Source: JBEVJK01 sp963791325 | Lineage (GTDB): Bacteria; Pseudomonadota; Alphaproteobacteria; Rhizobiales; Rhizobiaceae | DNA length: 64,000 nt | Assembly (NCBI GenBank): GCA_963791325.1 | Contig: CAWBRU010000009.1 | Location: forward strand, 255,096-319,095 | Direction: 5' to 3' | Shown: positions 26,229 to 39,345 of the stretch, one piece after another | Position numbering within the stretch: the first letter of the stretch is position 1 | Layout of the letters: each line of letters opens with the position of its first letter | Program-made: the position numbers and the translations under genes | The notes under the pieces: generated by a model | Database searches by the model: none | Told to the model about the DNA's origin: nothing | Seen by the model: the letters and a program-made list of their open reading frames with translations, nothing else

Positions 26229-28157
26229 TCACACAGTCACCTGAGAGCCGAGCTCGATCACCCGGCTGGTGGGGATGCGAAAATAGGTGGTTACATCGCC
26301 CGCAGTCCGAGCAAGGCTGATAAACAGGCGATCTTGCCAGAGCGGCATGCCGGAGTGCGGCGAAGCTCGAATGGAACGGCGCGACACGAAGAACGACGTC
26401 GTCATCACGTCGAATTTCAGTCCCTCTTTCCTACATGCGGCGAGTGCGAGGGGAATGTTAGGCTCTTCCATGAAGCCGAAGCGCAGGGTGACGCGCACGA
26501 AGTGATCCGAGAGCCACTCGATTGTTACGCGTTCGGGGTCCCGAAAACGCGGCGTGTCCTCGGTTGCGACGTGCAGGATGACGTTCTGTGCATGTAGTGC
26601 CTTGAAGTGCTTGAGGCTATGCAAGAGCGCGGCCGGCGCCTTTTTGGGCGTGCCGGTGAAGAATATTGCAGTGCCACTGATGCGCTGCGGCGGCTTTTTT
26701 TCGAGCGCATCAATAATGTGCTGCAGTTGGATGTCGTCGCGCCGATCCTTTTCTGTGAGGATGCCAGTGCCTCGGCGCCAGGTCAGCATGACGATCATCA
26801 GGCCGCCGGCGACGGCGAGCGGCATCCAGCCGCCCTCGTGAACCTTCAGCAGATTGGCGCCGAGAAAGATCAGGTCGATTAACATCAACGGCCCCATGAC
26901 GACTGCCGCGGCCGTTGCAGTCCATCGCCAGCTATAACGGATAGCCAGAAAGGCGAGTGCAGAGGTCACGACCATCGTCCCGGTGACGGCAATGCCGTAG
27001 GCGGCGGCAAGGGCACTCGACGACTTGAAGGCGATCACGACGAGCACGACTGCGGCCAGCAGATACCAGTTGACGCGCGGAATGTAGATCTGTCCCTTTT
27101 CCGTTTCCGAGGTCCGCGTAACGGTGAAACGAGGCAGCAAACCGAGATGGATGGCCTGCTGGGTCAGAGAAAACGCGCCAGTGATCACCGCCTGGCTGGC
27201 AATGATGGTGGCAACCGTGGCGAGGATCACCATCGGCAGAAGCGCCCAGTCGGGATAGAGCAGGTAAAACGGATTCTCCAGCCGCTCCGGATGCGCAAGT
27301 AGCATCGCACCCTGGCCGAGATAGTTGAGCGCCAGGGAGGGCAGCACAAGCAGGATCCATGCCATCTGAATAGGGGCGCGGCCAAAGTGACCCATATCTG
27401 CATAGAGGGCCTCCGCCCCGGTGACAGCCAGGAAGACCGCCCCGAGCGCGAATAGCCCAGCGGTCCCATGGTTCAGCAGGAAAGCTATGCCGTAGGTCGG
27501 GCTGACTGCAGCCAGGATGCCAGGATTGTCGGCCAGGTGGACCAGACCGCCGAGCGCCATCGCCAGGAACCAAATGGCCATGAGTGGCCCGAACACAACG
27601 GCGACCGCCGCCGTCCCGCGGCTCTGTACCACGAAAAGTAAGACCAGAATGACCAAGCTGATCGGCAGGACATAGGAGTTCAGGGTCGGGGTGATAAGGT
27701 TCAATCCCTCGACTGCAGAGAGCACGGAAATGGCTGGCGTGATGATCGCATCGCCGTAGAACAGGGCTGCGCCGACCATCCCGCATAGGACCACCATCGA
27801 CCCTCGATGCCCGAGCACGTGCTGGACCAGCGCCATCAGCGAGAGCGTGCCTCCTTCGCCGTCATTGTCCATTCGCATGATGAGGAACACGTATTTCAGG
27901 GTCACTATTATCAGGAGCGCCCAGATCACCAGTGAGACGACGCCGAGCACCATCTCCGGCATCAAGGTCGCGCCATCGGCGGCTGCCTTCAGGCTTTCTT
28001 TCAGCGCGTAGAGCGGACTGGTGCCGATGTCGCCATAGACAACTCCCACCGAGCCAAGGCCTAGGATCAAGAAATTAGACTTGCCGGAAGCTGCGGAAGG
28101 CTCGAGCCCTCCGACGCGGGGGCTCTGGTGGGAGGTGGTGATACCGGTGTTTGTCAC
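26229..28157 (-). CDS. kup: KUP-family low-affinity potassium transporter
   Basis: 642 residues from a GTG that shares one base with the kdpE stop. The signature GSVGVVYGDIGTSPLYALKE opens the first membrane segment (about residue 36); around twelve transmembrane helices fill residues 35-450 and a soluble C-terminal domain follows. It imports K+ with protons across the inner membrane. Transcription from kdpE into kup suggests potassium- or turgor-responsive control. Confidence 0.95.
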   Translation of the reverse strand: MTNTGITTSHQSPRVGGLEPSAASGKSNFLILGLGSVGVVYGDIGTSPLYALKESLKAAADGATLMPEMVLGVVSLVIWALLIIVTLKYVFLIMRMDNDGEGGTLSLMALVQHVLGHRGSMVVLCGMVGAALFYGDAIITPAISVLSAVEGLNLITPTLNSYVLPISLVILVLLFVVQSRGTAAVAVVFGPLMAIWFLAMALGGLVHLADNPGILAAVSPTYGIAFLLNHGTAGLFALGAVFLAVTGAEALYADMGHFGRAPIQMAWILLVLPSLALNYLGQGAMLLAHPERLENPFYLLYPDWALLPMVILATVATIIASQAVITGAFSLTQQAIHLGLLPRFTVTRTSETEKGQIYIPRVNWYLLAAVVLVVIAFKSSSALAAAYGIAVTGTMVVTSALAFLAIRYSWRWTATAAAVVMGPLMLIDLIFLGANLLKVHEGGWMPLAVAGGLMIVMLTWRRGTGILTEKDRRDDIQLQHIIDALEKKPPQRISGTAIFFTGTPKKAPAALLHSLKHFKALHAQNVILHVATEDTPRFRDPERVTIEWLSDHFVRVTLRFGFMEEPNIPLALAACRKEGLKFDVMTTSFFVSRRSIRASPHSGMPLWQDRLFISLARTAGDVTTYFRIPTSRVIELGSQVTV

Positions 28158-28864
28158 TAGCTCGTCTCCACCGGCTCATCCGGTGCACGCAGCCGGTAGC
28201 CGATCCCGGTCTCAGTGCTAACGTATTCGGGCCGCTCAGGATTCTTCTCAATCTTCTGCCTGAGTTGCCGGATGTAGACGCGCAGGTTTTGAGTGTCGGC
28301 CAGATCACTCCATAGCTCTGTCATCAGGAATTTATGGGTTAGGACCTTGCCTGCGTGCTGGATCAACAGTCTGAGCAGATCGTACTCCTTGGGCGAGAGA
28401 CTTATCTGACGCTCGCCGACCCTTACTATGCGACGAACGAGGTCGACTGACAGTTCGCCAACCTGAAAGATCGGTCGCTCGCCCTGAGCTTGGAGCTGAT
28501 GCCGCAGCGCAGCACGGATGCGGGCCAGAAGTTCGTTCATTCCAAACGGCTTGGTGACATAGTCATCGGCGCCGTGGTCGAGGGCTTGGACCTTCCCGCT
28601 TTCGTCGCCCCGGCTAGACAGAATGACGATCGGCACGGCTTCATCCCGTTCCCGCATCATCCGCAACAACTCCAAGCCTGGTATGTCCGGAAGGCCGAGA
28701 TCGAGTAGGACCAGATGCGGGCTCTGGGCCAACAGTTCCAGAGCGCACTTTCCGTTCGGCGCCTCGAGGATCTCGTAGCCCTGGGTGCCTAGCCCCATCC
28801 GCAGCAGCTTGCGAATTGGCGGCTCGTCATCAACGACCAAGACCTTAACGGCGGGAGACGTCAT
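28157..28864 (-). CDS. kdpE: KdpE-type OmpR/PhoB response regulator
   Basis: 235 residues from the ATG at 28864 (MTSPAVKVLVVDDEPPIRKL). The receiver domain has the acidic pair VVDDE, the phospho-acceptor in VLLDLGLPDIPG and the YVTKPFG lysine; a winged-helix DNA-binding domain occupies about residues 130-225 (LSPKEYDLLRLLIQHAGKV, YIRQLRQKIE). Its ATG overlaps the stop of a kdpD remnant (ATGA), the normal kdpDE junction. The cognate kinase is missing, so signalling must come from elsewhere or be lost. Confidence 0.92.
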   Translation of the reverse strand: MTSPAVKVLVVDDEPPIRKLLRMGLGTQGYEILEAPNGKCALELLAQSPHLVLLDLGLPDIPGLELLRMMRERDEAVPIVILSSRGDESGKVQALDHGADDYVTKPFGMNELLARIRAALRHQLQAQGERPIFQVGELSVDLVRRIVRVGERQISLSPKEYDLLRLLIQHAGKVLTHKFLMTELWSDLADTQNLRVYIRQLRQKIEKNPERPEYVSTETGIGYRLRAPDEPVETS

Positions 28865-28960
28865 CCTGCCGTCTCCGCCAGCCTGTCGCAGGGCGGGATC
28901 GGCAGCCTTATCGTCAAGACCGCGCCGGTCCGGTCGTTGCGGTTGGCCGCCGTGACTAGT
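28861..28960 (-). pseudogene. kdpD: 3' remnant of kdpD
   Basis: Reading towards kdpE, the frame gives LVTAANRNDRTGAVLTIRLP and ends ...AETAG at a stop overlapping the kdpE start. The AANRxDRxGAVxTIRLP string is the C-terminal end of the KdpD ATPase domain. Beyond about 28960 the homology is lost. The rest of kdpD and kdpFABC are absent from this window. Confidence 0.7.
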
Positions 28961-29357
28961 GCCGTGCATGGGATTGACGTCTTTCCCGCATTCCGACGGC
29001 CGATCGGCCTCGCGCAGCAGCATTCGAACGCGCATCACGAGCGTTTGGTGTTATTCAAAGCTCCCATGGGAGGCTACGTACTGCTCAGCGCATATATTTT
29101 CGAGGCGAGTCCAAGGCCGTCGATATAAAAATTGTATAAGAACGCCGCTCAAGGCCCATCAAACTGATCGAGCAACGAGCCACGCACGCCGGCCCCGTGC
29201 TTCGGCAGCGTGCTCGCGCTGGGCCCTGATCATGAACAAGACGTGCGTGTACGGCGTTTGAAACCGACAAGGTCGAGCTGGTGTCGACTGACGCGCCCTA
29301 CAAGAACCGGTTCTGGCGCACCTCCCGATAACGTTGACGCTCAGCAATGTCCGCTTC
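28961..29357. other. Gene-free stretch between kdpD stub and IS element
   Basis: About 400 bases, locally AT-rich around 29085-29135 (TATATTTTCGAGG...TATAAAAATTGTATAAG). No frame carries a recognisable family signature. It probably contains the breakpoint that removed kdpD. Confidence 0.5.
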
Positions 29358-29359
29358 TA

Positions 29360-30409
29360 GAGCGTCGGACGCTCAAGTGAGTCCGTATCCTGCAGCAGTG
29401 AAGTAGTTTGAGCATTCGGCGGGGGAGAACAGATTGCAGATGTCGCCGATGGCCTGCCACAGGGCATCGATGGTCCTGATGGCCTTAGCGCGCAAATGTT
29501 GCTTGAGCTTGGCGAATGCCATCTCGATCGGATTGAGGTCTGGACTGTAAGGCGGCAGGAAGAGCAGCCATGCGCCTTTGGCGCGTATGGCCTTCTCAGC
29601 GGCGATGCTTTTGTGGGCGGCAAGGTTGTCGAGGATGACGACATCGCCCTTCGACAGCGTCGGGGCGAGCTGCGTCTCGACATAGGTCTCGAAGATGCGC
29701 CGGTTCATCGGGGTGTCGACGACGAAAGGGGCGGTGAGCCCGTCACAGCGCAGGCCGGCAATGAAGGTCTGTGTCTTCCAATGCCCGAACGGCGCCTTGG
29801 CTCGCAACCGGCGCCCCTTCAGACAGCGGCCGCGCAGACGCGCCATCTTGGTGGTCGTTCCGGTCTCGTCGATGAACACCAGTCGATGCGGCTCAAGCCG
29901 CATCCGCGGCTGGCGCTTTTCCTGCCATTCTTGTCGCGCCGAGCGGATGTCGGGGCGATCTTGCTCGCTGGCCAGCAGCGTTTTTTTTGAAGCGGTAGCC
30001 GTTTCTGATGAACCAGCGCGAGATCGAGGCAGGAGCAACTTGGAGATCACTGGCTGCGGCCAGCTCGGCAGCCAACTCCGGCATGGTGAGATCCTCCTTC
30101 TCGGTCAGGCGAGCCAACAGAAACGCGCGATGCGGGTCGAGTTTGGAATGACGTCGACCACCACTCGGCTTGGGCGCCAGGCTTCCGGTTTGTTGATAGT
30201 TCTTCATCAGCTTCACAACGAACGAAACCGACACGCCAAAATGCGCCGCAGATGCGTGCCGCGAATGACCGGCTTCGACAAAACCCACAACACGCTTACG
30301 AAGATCGAGCGAATAGGGCGTGGGCATCGCAAATCACCTCCTTCTGGAAGTGAATCACGGACCCGCCACGAGCGGAACTCCGTCGATTCAACCTGACTGT
30401 TCGACGCTC
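29360..30409 (-). mobile_element. IS630-family insertion sequence, complete
   Basis: 1050 bp. The ends are imperfect inverted repeats starting GAGCGTCGGACGCTC on the left and ending ...TGTTCGACGCTC on the right. Both are flanked by TA (29358-29359 and 30410-30411), in the context CTAG, the TA target duplication expected of IS630/Tc1-mariner elements. It encodes one transposase in two frames. Confidence 0.9.
29373..30327 (-). CDS. IS630-family transposase, two frames joined at an A8 run
   Basis: The first frame (30327 down to about 29980) encodes the helix-turn-helix DNA-binding region (MPTPYSLDLRKRVVGFVEAG, TMPELAAELAAASDLQVAPA). The second (ending at 29373) encodes the DDE catalytic domain: VFIDETGTTT, VVILDNLAAHK and SPDLNPIEMAFAKLK. 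The frames meet at eight T's on the plus strand, 29981-29988 (A8 in the message, after TTC), where a +1 or -2 shift joins GYRFKK to TLLASEQDRPD. Such A-runs support translational or transcriptional slippage in this family, so the element may be active. Confidence 0.88.
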
Positions 30410-30655
30410 TAGAGGACGGTAGGCGCGAGCGAACTGACCGAGCTGCGGCGCGGAGCGGCCCTCCGTTTTGCTGCTGATGTACGGCGGCTACTGGCCCGGA
30501 AGCTGACCGTCAGCTTCGGGCTGCGAATCTTCATGACCGGACGTTCAGGTGGACGTGCGCATCGTCGTGAGGTGACCCAACTCGGTCATTCAGTACGCAG
30601 CGACTTAGCGGTTGCTCCGAGGGGCCACGCATTTCGGCGCCTTTATTTTGACCAT

Positions 30656-30679
30656 CCGGCGGCGCTTCCACGCCGCCGG
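30656..30679. terminator. 9-bp GC hairpin just past the arylsulfatase gene
   Basis: CCGGCGGCG (30656-30664), loop CTTCCA, CGCCGCCGG (30671-30679), a perfect stem. It lies 40 bases downstream of the sulfatase stop on the minus strand. No T-run follows on that strand. The remainder of 30412-30718 shows nothing else supportable. Confidence 0.45.
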
Positions 30680-30718
30680 CCTTGATTTTCGTGTCCGGCT
30701 ACTCGTCTGCCGGGTGCC

Positions 30719-33149
<2,431 letters not shown>

Positions 33150-33600
33150 CGTTCGCACTCCATACAGGGGGTCCTTCCCAGCGTGAGCTTGGCGGATTGC
33201 TTGACGCAGCGCAACGTAACTAACTGTATGCTATCGCCAGAACTGGGGTTCAGACCGGATCGGTTCCGCTCGACACCCCCGGAATCGGACGTGATCCCGC
33301 TAGAAGGACTCCGGTCAGCCGACGAACCCCGCATTCATGAGTTGACGGCCTCGGGGTAGGCGCGCCGGTTCGCCGATGACGGTCGAACTTCAGTAGTGGG
33401 TCGACACCGGACAACGTCTGGAGTTGGCGCAACTTTCCCGTTCGCGACTGCGAAGAATTGACCCTACATGGACCTTCACGCCTGATGGCTTGAGGGTCGG
33501 CTTTGGGGGCACGACTTCGCATTGAAAGAGGCCGTACATATGCCAGAAGCGGTCACGACGATGGCGCCTGCGAATGCTGGAAGGTCTGGTGGGTGCAGTA
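33150..33600. other. Gene-free stretch
   Basis: About 450 bases between the sulfatase start and a cyclase end. I find no family signature, hairpin or repeat that I can support. The sulfatase promoter should lie at its left end. Confidence 0.4.
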
Positions 33601-35664
33601 CTACCGCAGCCGCTCAAGCAGGTCGCCCAAGGTCTTGGTCGCCTCGTCGCGTTCTTTAGCTGACATCAGGCCGGGTTCGGCGTGCAACTTCAGATGCGGC
33701 AAGTCGGCACGGACGGGTTGCGCTCTCGTCGCAAGATTGGCCCTCAAGTCGACCACACGATAGATGGCCACAGGGTAGGCGATGCCTCTGACTTGGATGC
33801 GGCCCTGTTCCTCGCAGTGGATTTCGTCCTTTACCTGGGCGAAGGTTTCGTAGGAGATCAGCACCGTCCCCGGCTGGGCTTCATGCTCCAGCCGAGACGC
33901 CAGGTTCACGGCACCGCCGATGATGGTGTAGTCCATTCGGTCTTCGCTGCCGAAATTGCCAACAGTGCAATAGTCAGTGTGTATGCCGATGCGGCAGCGG
34001 AGAGGCGTCTCCATGCCGGCATCCCTCCAGACCTGAGCGAGCTCGCTCATCCGCCTCTGCATCGCAAGCGCCATTGTCACGCAGGCAAGCGCGTCCTCCC
34101 TGACGCCTCGGCTCTCTGGATCGCCGAAGAACATCACGATCGCGTCGCCGACATACTTGTCGATCGTGGCGCCATGCACTGATGCGATGCGTGACATCTC
34201 GGTCAGGTAATGATTGAGGAGCTGAGTGAGCTCCTCGGACTCCATCTTGTCGGCCGTTTCGGTGAAGCCGGCGATGTCCGAGAAACATACGGTAAGCTTC
34301 TTGCGTTGGCTTGCAATGCGGACGTCCTGGCGACCGGTGAAGATCGAGTTGTAGACCTGCGGCGCCAGGTATTTGGCGAGCTTGCCTGAAAGTACTTCCA
34401 GGGCAGTGGATTTCTCCGCCAGGCTCTCCTCCCGCCGCTTCAGCTCGGTAATATCGGAATAGATCGCAACCGTGCCGCCACCTGTGATCCGCCGCTCGCT
34501 GATCATGACCCATCGCCCGTCGCTGCGCTCCTGCACGTGCGGCTCGCCGGGATTGCGGTGTTGCAGCAAGCGGGCCACAATCCAGTCCTCTTCGCATCCC
34601 TTGGCATCGGCAACCAGACCGCGCTCCGCGGCCCCACGGACGATGGTTTCGAACGGAGTGCCCGGCACTACGACATCGGCTATGCCAGGATACATGATCT
34701 CGCGATAGCGGCTGTTGCAGAGGACGAGCCGGTCATCGGAATCATAGAGCGCGAAGCCTTCGGAAATGCTCTCGATTGCGTCGACGAGCCGCTGGCGCGC
34801 CTCCGCCACGTCACGCAAATTCTTCTCCTCGACCTCAAGCGCGGTGTCGCGAAACAGCCTGAGTGCCTCTGCCATTCGGCCGATCTCGTCGCGGCCCGGA
34901 GACGGCAGCGGCGCTCGAAGGTTCCCGCCGGCGATGGCAAGCATGCTTTGACTCACGCCCGCCAGACGGGCGAGCAGGCTCCGGTCGACGTAAAGCCAGA
35001 CAACCAGCACTGAGGTGAGCAGACTTAGAAGGGCGGAGCCGAGCACGACCGCGGTCCCGTAGCGCTGCACGATCGCGGTCTCGCGCTCTGCTTCGCCGAT
35101 GTCGCGGTCGGCCTCCGTCACAAGCCGGTCGACTGCCTCGGTGAGATCGCTTGAAAGACGCCCGTTCTCGGCGAGGAGCGCCTCTCCGGCCGCCAGGACC
35201 GTGAGCTCGTCCGCGCGCGCCTTCAGGATGCTATCTTCGTCCTCGACCAGGGCCTTGAGCTCGTCAACGCGCTTCTGAAAGCGGGTGCGAAGCTTCTCGT
35301 CGATGTCGGGCGCAAGCGCACCAAGTGCCTCGAGAGACCGGTGAAGCGGAAACGAGGGGACATCCCACGTGTGTTCGACCAGGATCGGTCCTGGGGTGAG
35401 CTGCTCTCCTCCGGTTCCCCACCAAAGGGAAAGCTCACCCGGGGATGCGTTCCGGCCCTCCGTAAAGAACTCCACGACAACACGGGGCCAGGCGGTGTTG
35501 GTCATCAACCGGCTCCCGAGCGGGCCCACGTCAACAATCCCAAATTGGCTAGTGGGCCGGCATAAGGGATCAGCTGAGGCAACGGCTAAAGGCGACGATG
35601 ACGGGCGGCTCGCCGATCTACTTCTTCGGCCATCCGCACCTTGCCGATCACGCCCGCTCATCAT
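33601..35664 (-). CDS. Class III adenylate/guanylate cyclase with HAMP and PAS domains, N terminus probably truncated
   Basis: 687 residues as read, or 634 from an ATG at 35505. A helical sensor region is followed by one transmembrane segment (VVLGSALLSLLTSVLVVWLY, about residue 215-235), a HAMP linker, a PAS domain (SISEGFALYDSDDRLVLCN) and the cyclase domain from about residue 450: TVCFSDIAGFTETADKMESE and YVGDAIVMFFGDPESRG supply the two metal-binding Asp residues. Relatives have a first transmembrane helix before the sensor; here the N-terminal residues are low-complexity and a TPR relic from another cyclase gene lies directly upstream, so the 5' end was probably replaced by recombination. 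Confidence 0.82.
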   Translation of the reverse strand: MMSGRDRQGADGRRSRSASRPSSSPLAVASADPLCRPTSQFGIVDVGPLGSRLMTNTAWPRVVVEFFTEGRNASPGELSLWWGTGGEQLTPGPILVEHTWDVPSFPLHRSLEALGALAPDIDEKLRTRFQKRVDELKALVEDEDSILKARADELTVLAAGEALLAENGRLSSDLTEAVDRLVTEADRDIGEAERETAIVQRYGTAVVLGSALLSLLTSVLVVWLYVDRSLLARLAGVSQSMLAIAGGNLRAPLPSPGRDEIGRMAEALRLFRDTALEVEEKNLRDVAEARQRLVDAIESISEGFALYDSDDRLVLCNSRYREIMYPGIADVVVPGTPFETIVRGAAERGLVADAKGCEEDWIVARLLQHRNPGEPHVQERSDGRWVMISERRITGGGTVAIYSDITELKRREESLAEKSTALEVLSGKLAKYLAPQVYNSIFTGRQDVRIASQRKKLTVCFSDIAGFTETADKMESEELTQLLNHYLTEMSRIASVHGATIDKYVGDAIVMFFGDPESRGVREDALACVTMALAMQRRMSELAQVWRDAGMETPLRCRIGIHTDYCTVGNFGSEDRMDYTIIGGAVNLASRLEHEAQPGTVLISYETFAQVKDEIHCEEQGRIQVRGIAYPVAIYRVVDLRANLATRAQPVRADLPHLKLHAEPGLMSAKERDEATKTLGDLLERLR

Positions 35665-35705
35665 GTCCGCATTGATGCGGCCATAAAAGACGATCCAATA
35701 TCCCG

Positions 35706-35818
35706 GTGTCCGAGATGAGGAGATCGGCCGCTCTCGCCAGCGCCGCCTTCGTCTCTTCGGCGCTGCAGCCCTTGGTCATCATCGTCGCGAGCGCGTATGC
35801 TGCGTGCAGCTTCGAGTG
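35706..35818 (-). pseudogene. Fragment of a TPR/ATPase cyclase gene
   Basis: The minus strand reads SKLHAAYALATMMTKGCSAE then ETKAALARAADLL. This parallels LKLQTDYGQAMMWAKGFAAE then ETKAAFARAAELA inside the neighbouring gene at 35850-39162. It is a diverged copy of the same TPR segment, left between two cyclase genes. Confidence 0.6.
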
Positions 35819-35849
35819 TTCCGCGCCGACGCAGCTCTGCCGCGACGGG

Positions 35850-38800
35850 TTAGCTTACTTCGAGCGCCGCGAGTAGCGCCCGCCCCTCGGCGATCTCCGG
35901 CATTTCCGGCGTCGGCGAAAAGCCTTCGAGCGCGGGCGCGAGAACAGCGTAGGCGGCGGCAAGGCGGCCGGTCGATTGATAGAGCTTGGCGAGCGCAAGC
36001 GACGCTAGAAGAAGGGGGCTGCGCGCGCGTTGCTCCTTCGCGACAGCGATTGCGGTCTGGAACGCTTCCTCGGCGAGCGCGGGACTGGCGGGATCGCGCT
36101 TCAGCAGGATTTCGCCGCGTAGGCGATGCATGGATGAGAGACAGTCGCGCTGGTCGATTTGATGCGGCGAGAGCCAACGCCTCGTCGATGCGCGCCAGCG
36201 CCTATCTGCGCCCAGCGTCTCCGCCTCGAGCTCCGCCAGAAGCGCGTAGAAGAACGGCGCGGCAAGCATCTGGCCCTGATCCGTGAGCGCCGCCAGCGCC
36301 TGCCGAAGTTCCACGACGGCGGCCGCGGGATCGTGGAGACGGCCCCGCGCCCAAGCCGTAAACAATTCTGCCCAGAGGCGAAAAAGCGCCAGTCCATGCT
36401 CTCGGCTGAGAGCCTCGAGGGTCTCGGCCGCGCTCAATGTCGCGGCGGCGTCGCCGCGCAGGGTTTCGAGTTTGCATCTCTGGAAAAGTTGTCCAGCCAT
36501 CGACGGGGGATGCCCGAGCTCGGTCGCACGGCGGTTGGCGATTTCGATGAGTTCGCGCGCGCGCTCGATCTCGCCCAGTTGCCAGGTCGTCACAGCGAGG
36601 CAAGCGGTCGCCACGGTGCCAGTGTACTCGCCGTAGCGTTCTCGCGCCTCCTCGTCATGCTGGGGGTCAGAGTCGGCAAGCGCCCGCTCGCAATGGATCC
36701 GCGCCTCGACAAAATCGCCGTGAAGGTAGCTGATCAAGGCGAGGATGCGGCGGGCGACGCCGGCTTCCGTGACGCGTCCGGCTTCTTCGGCCTCCCGCAG
36801 GAACGTCGACGCCAGTTCGCGCGCCGACCGCAGTTCGCCGCGCACGTGCGCTATGGTCCATTGACCGTGAGCCGCCGCAAAGCGCTCTGAGAAGCTGCCG
36901 CTCTTCGCCGCAAGCTCGGCAGCGCGCGCGAAGGCGGCCTTTGTTTCTTCGGCGGCGAAGCCCTTGGCCCACATCATCGCCTGGCCATAGTCGGTTTGCA
37001 ACTTCAGACGCTTGCCAACGGCGGCGTCTTGCGCTCCGCCCCCCGCCCTGTCCGCCATCTCGATCGCCTTGCCGAGATGGGCGATCGCCTCCTGGAAGGC
37101 GGAGCGGCGAAGGGCCTGGTCGCCCGCCTTGCCCCACCATTCGATCGCGAGATCGTCGAGGCCGGCCTGGGTGAAATGATGGGCGATCACTTCGGGCTCC
37201 GCCGCGGCGCGCTCAGGCTGACCGCGCAGGATCTCGGCGGCGCGGCGGTGCAGCGCCTGGCGGCGGCTCTTGAGCAGGCTGTCGTAGGCTGCGTCCTGGA
37301 TCAGCGCGTGCTTGAAGCGATAGTTCGCGCTCTCGGCCGGCGCCCTCGACGAACAGGAGGTCGGCTTCGGCGAGCCGCTCCAGCGCCGCTTGGAGCGCGG
37401 CGTCGTCGACTCCGCCGACGGCGCTGAGCAGCGCATAGGAGAAATCGCGCCCCAGCACCGCGCCGATCTGTGCGACCTCGCGCGCTTCGCCAAGCCGATC
37501 GAGCCGCGCGGCGAGCGACTGCTGCAAGGTCGGCGGGATCGCTTGAGCGCCGCCCTGCTCGCCGCGCTCAAGCAGGAGGCGCGTGACCTCCTCGACGAAC
37601 AGCGGCACGCCGCCGGTGCGCTCGCTCACCCCCTCGACGACTTCTTTGCACAGCGCATTGCGCGCCAGCTTCGCCGACCATCTGCGCGACCTCAGCGCGA
37701 TCGAGGGGGCTGAGCGAGATCACGCTATGGTGCGAGCGCACGCTCCAGGGCGGGCGGAACTCGGGCCGCGTCGTCGCGATGATGAAGCAGCGGCGCCGTG
37801 CGCCCCGCGCTCGGCCAGCACCTGGATGAGATCGAGCGAAGTCGGGTCGGCCCAGTGCAGGTCCTCGAAGGCGAGCACCACCGGCTGCGACCGCGCCCCG
37901 GCCAGAAACCACGCGGTCATCGCCGCGAGTTGCCTTCGCCGCAATTCTTCGGGCGGGAATTTCGCGGCGCGGTCCGCCGGCAACGGGATGTCGACCAGCG
38001 GCGCAAGAAGCGGCGCATATTCGCCGGCATCGAGACCGATCAGCCGCAACGTGTTCTCGAGGTCGGCGAGGCGTTGGTCGGCGGGAGCGTCGGCGCCGCC
38101 GAAACGCTGGCGGCCCCATTCGGCGATCGGATGCAGCGGCGTGTTCTGCAACAGCTGCGACGACGACCATTCGACCCAGGTGTGCGGCGTCTCGCCGAGC
38201 TTCGCGCGAAACTCCTCGACCAGGCGCGACTTGCCGATGCCCGGCTCGCCGACGATCAGCACGAGCTGGCCCTCGCCGTTCACCGCGCGCTCCCAGCGCC
38301 GGCGCAAGAGGTCGAGCTCCTCCTCGCGCCCGACAAGCGGAGTTAGCGCGCGCGCGCCGCCGCGCCGCCCGCCGCTCGCGCGTACGACGCGATAGAGCGT
38401 GATCGGCGTCGACGCTCCCTTGAGCTCGTGCGGGCCGCGCTCCTCGACGACGAAAAGCCCCGCGATCTGCCGCTGCACGTTCGCCGTGATGAGCACCGAG
38501 CCCGGGTCGGCGGCGGCCTGGACGCGCGCGGCGATATTCGGCGCGTCGCCGAACACCTCGCCGGTCGCGTCGACGACGACCGGCCCGGACTCAAGGCCGA
38601 TGCGCGCCGATAGCTCCGGCGCGCCCTTGGCCGCGTTCCTGGCGTTGAGGTCGGCAAGCGCGCGCTGGATCGCGAGCGCCGCGCGCACTGCGCGTTCGGC
38701 GTCGTTCTCCTGCGCCTGCGGATAGCCGAACAGCGCCATCAGCCCGTCGCCGAGCTTCTTCAGCACATGGCCGCCAAGTTCGGTCACCGCCGCCGAGGCT

Positions 38801-39162
38801 TCGTCGAGATAGGCGTTGACGAGATTGCGCCAGTCTTCGGCGTCGAGCTTCGCCGCGAGCTCTGTCGAGCCGACGAGGTCGCAGAACATGACAGTGATCG
38901 GGCGGCGCTCGGCTGAGACCTCTGGGGCTACGGCGGGTGGTGCAGGAGAAGGCTGCGGCCCGGCCGCCTCAGAAGGCGTTGGCGTCGCCAACCTTGCAAT
39001 CGCGGCGAGCAGCATGCGCCTGTCGCCTACGCTCGCGACCCCGATCTCCTTTAGATCCTCGACCGTCAGGTGCGGGAGGACTGCCTCCCCAATCCCGTTG
39101 TCGAGAAATGCAGCCTCATATTTGCCAAGGCCGAGACCGCGAAGCCACCTCGCCACATCCAT
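35850..39162 (-). pseudogene. SAM-cyclase-AAA-TPR adenylate/guanylate cyclase, several frameshifts
   Basis: About 1,100 residues if repaired. In order: SAM domain (MDVARWLRGLGLGKYEAAF), class III cyclase domain (TVMFCDLVGSTELAAKLDAE; KKLGDGLMALFGYP), ORC/AAA-type ATPase (GEPGIGKSRLVEEF Walker A; AFEDLHWADP Walker B) and a long TPR-like C terminus. The frame changes near 37790, 37660 and 37340, and a compensated pair near 36208 and 36168 scrambles about 13 residues (RRWRASTRRWLSP for an expected LARIDEALALA). The ATG at 39162 gives the family's usual opening. Cytoplasmic; probable signal integrator producing cyclic nucleotide. Confidence 0.82.
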
Positions 39163-39345
39163 GGCCGTGCCCCACATGGCTTGGCGGGATAATCGCTCAG
39201 TCGCGGCAAGCTGTCCAGCAGTTCGGCCGACCTGGTATTTGAAGCTCAGGGCTCTTTAGCAGGTTGTTCAAGAAGTCAGCTGCGTTCGGACGCGATCCTA
39301 CATTCCATGCGCCATGGTGCAAAGACCCAATCCAACGCCAGAAGG

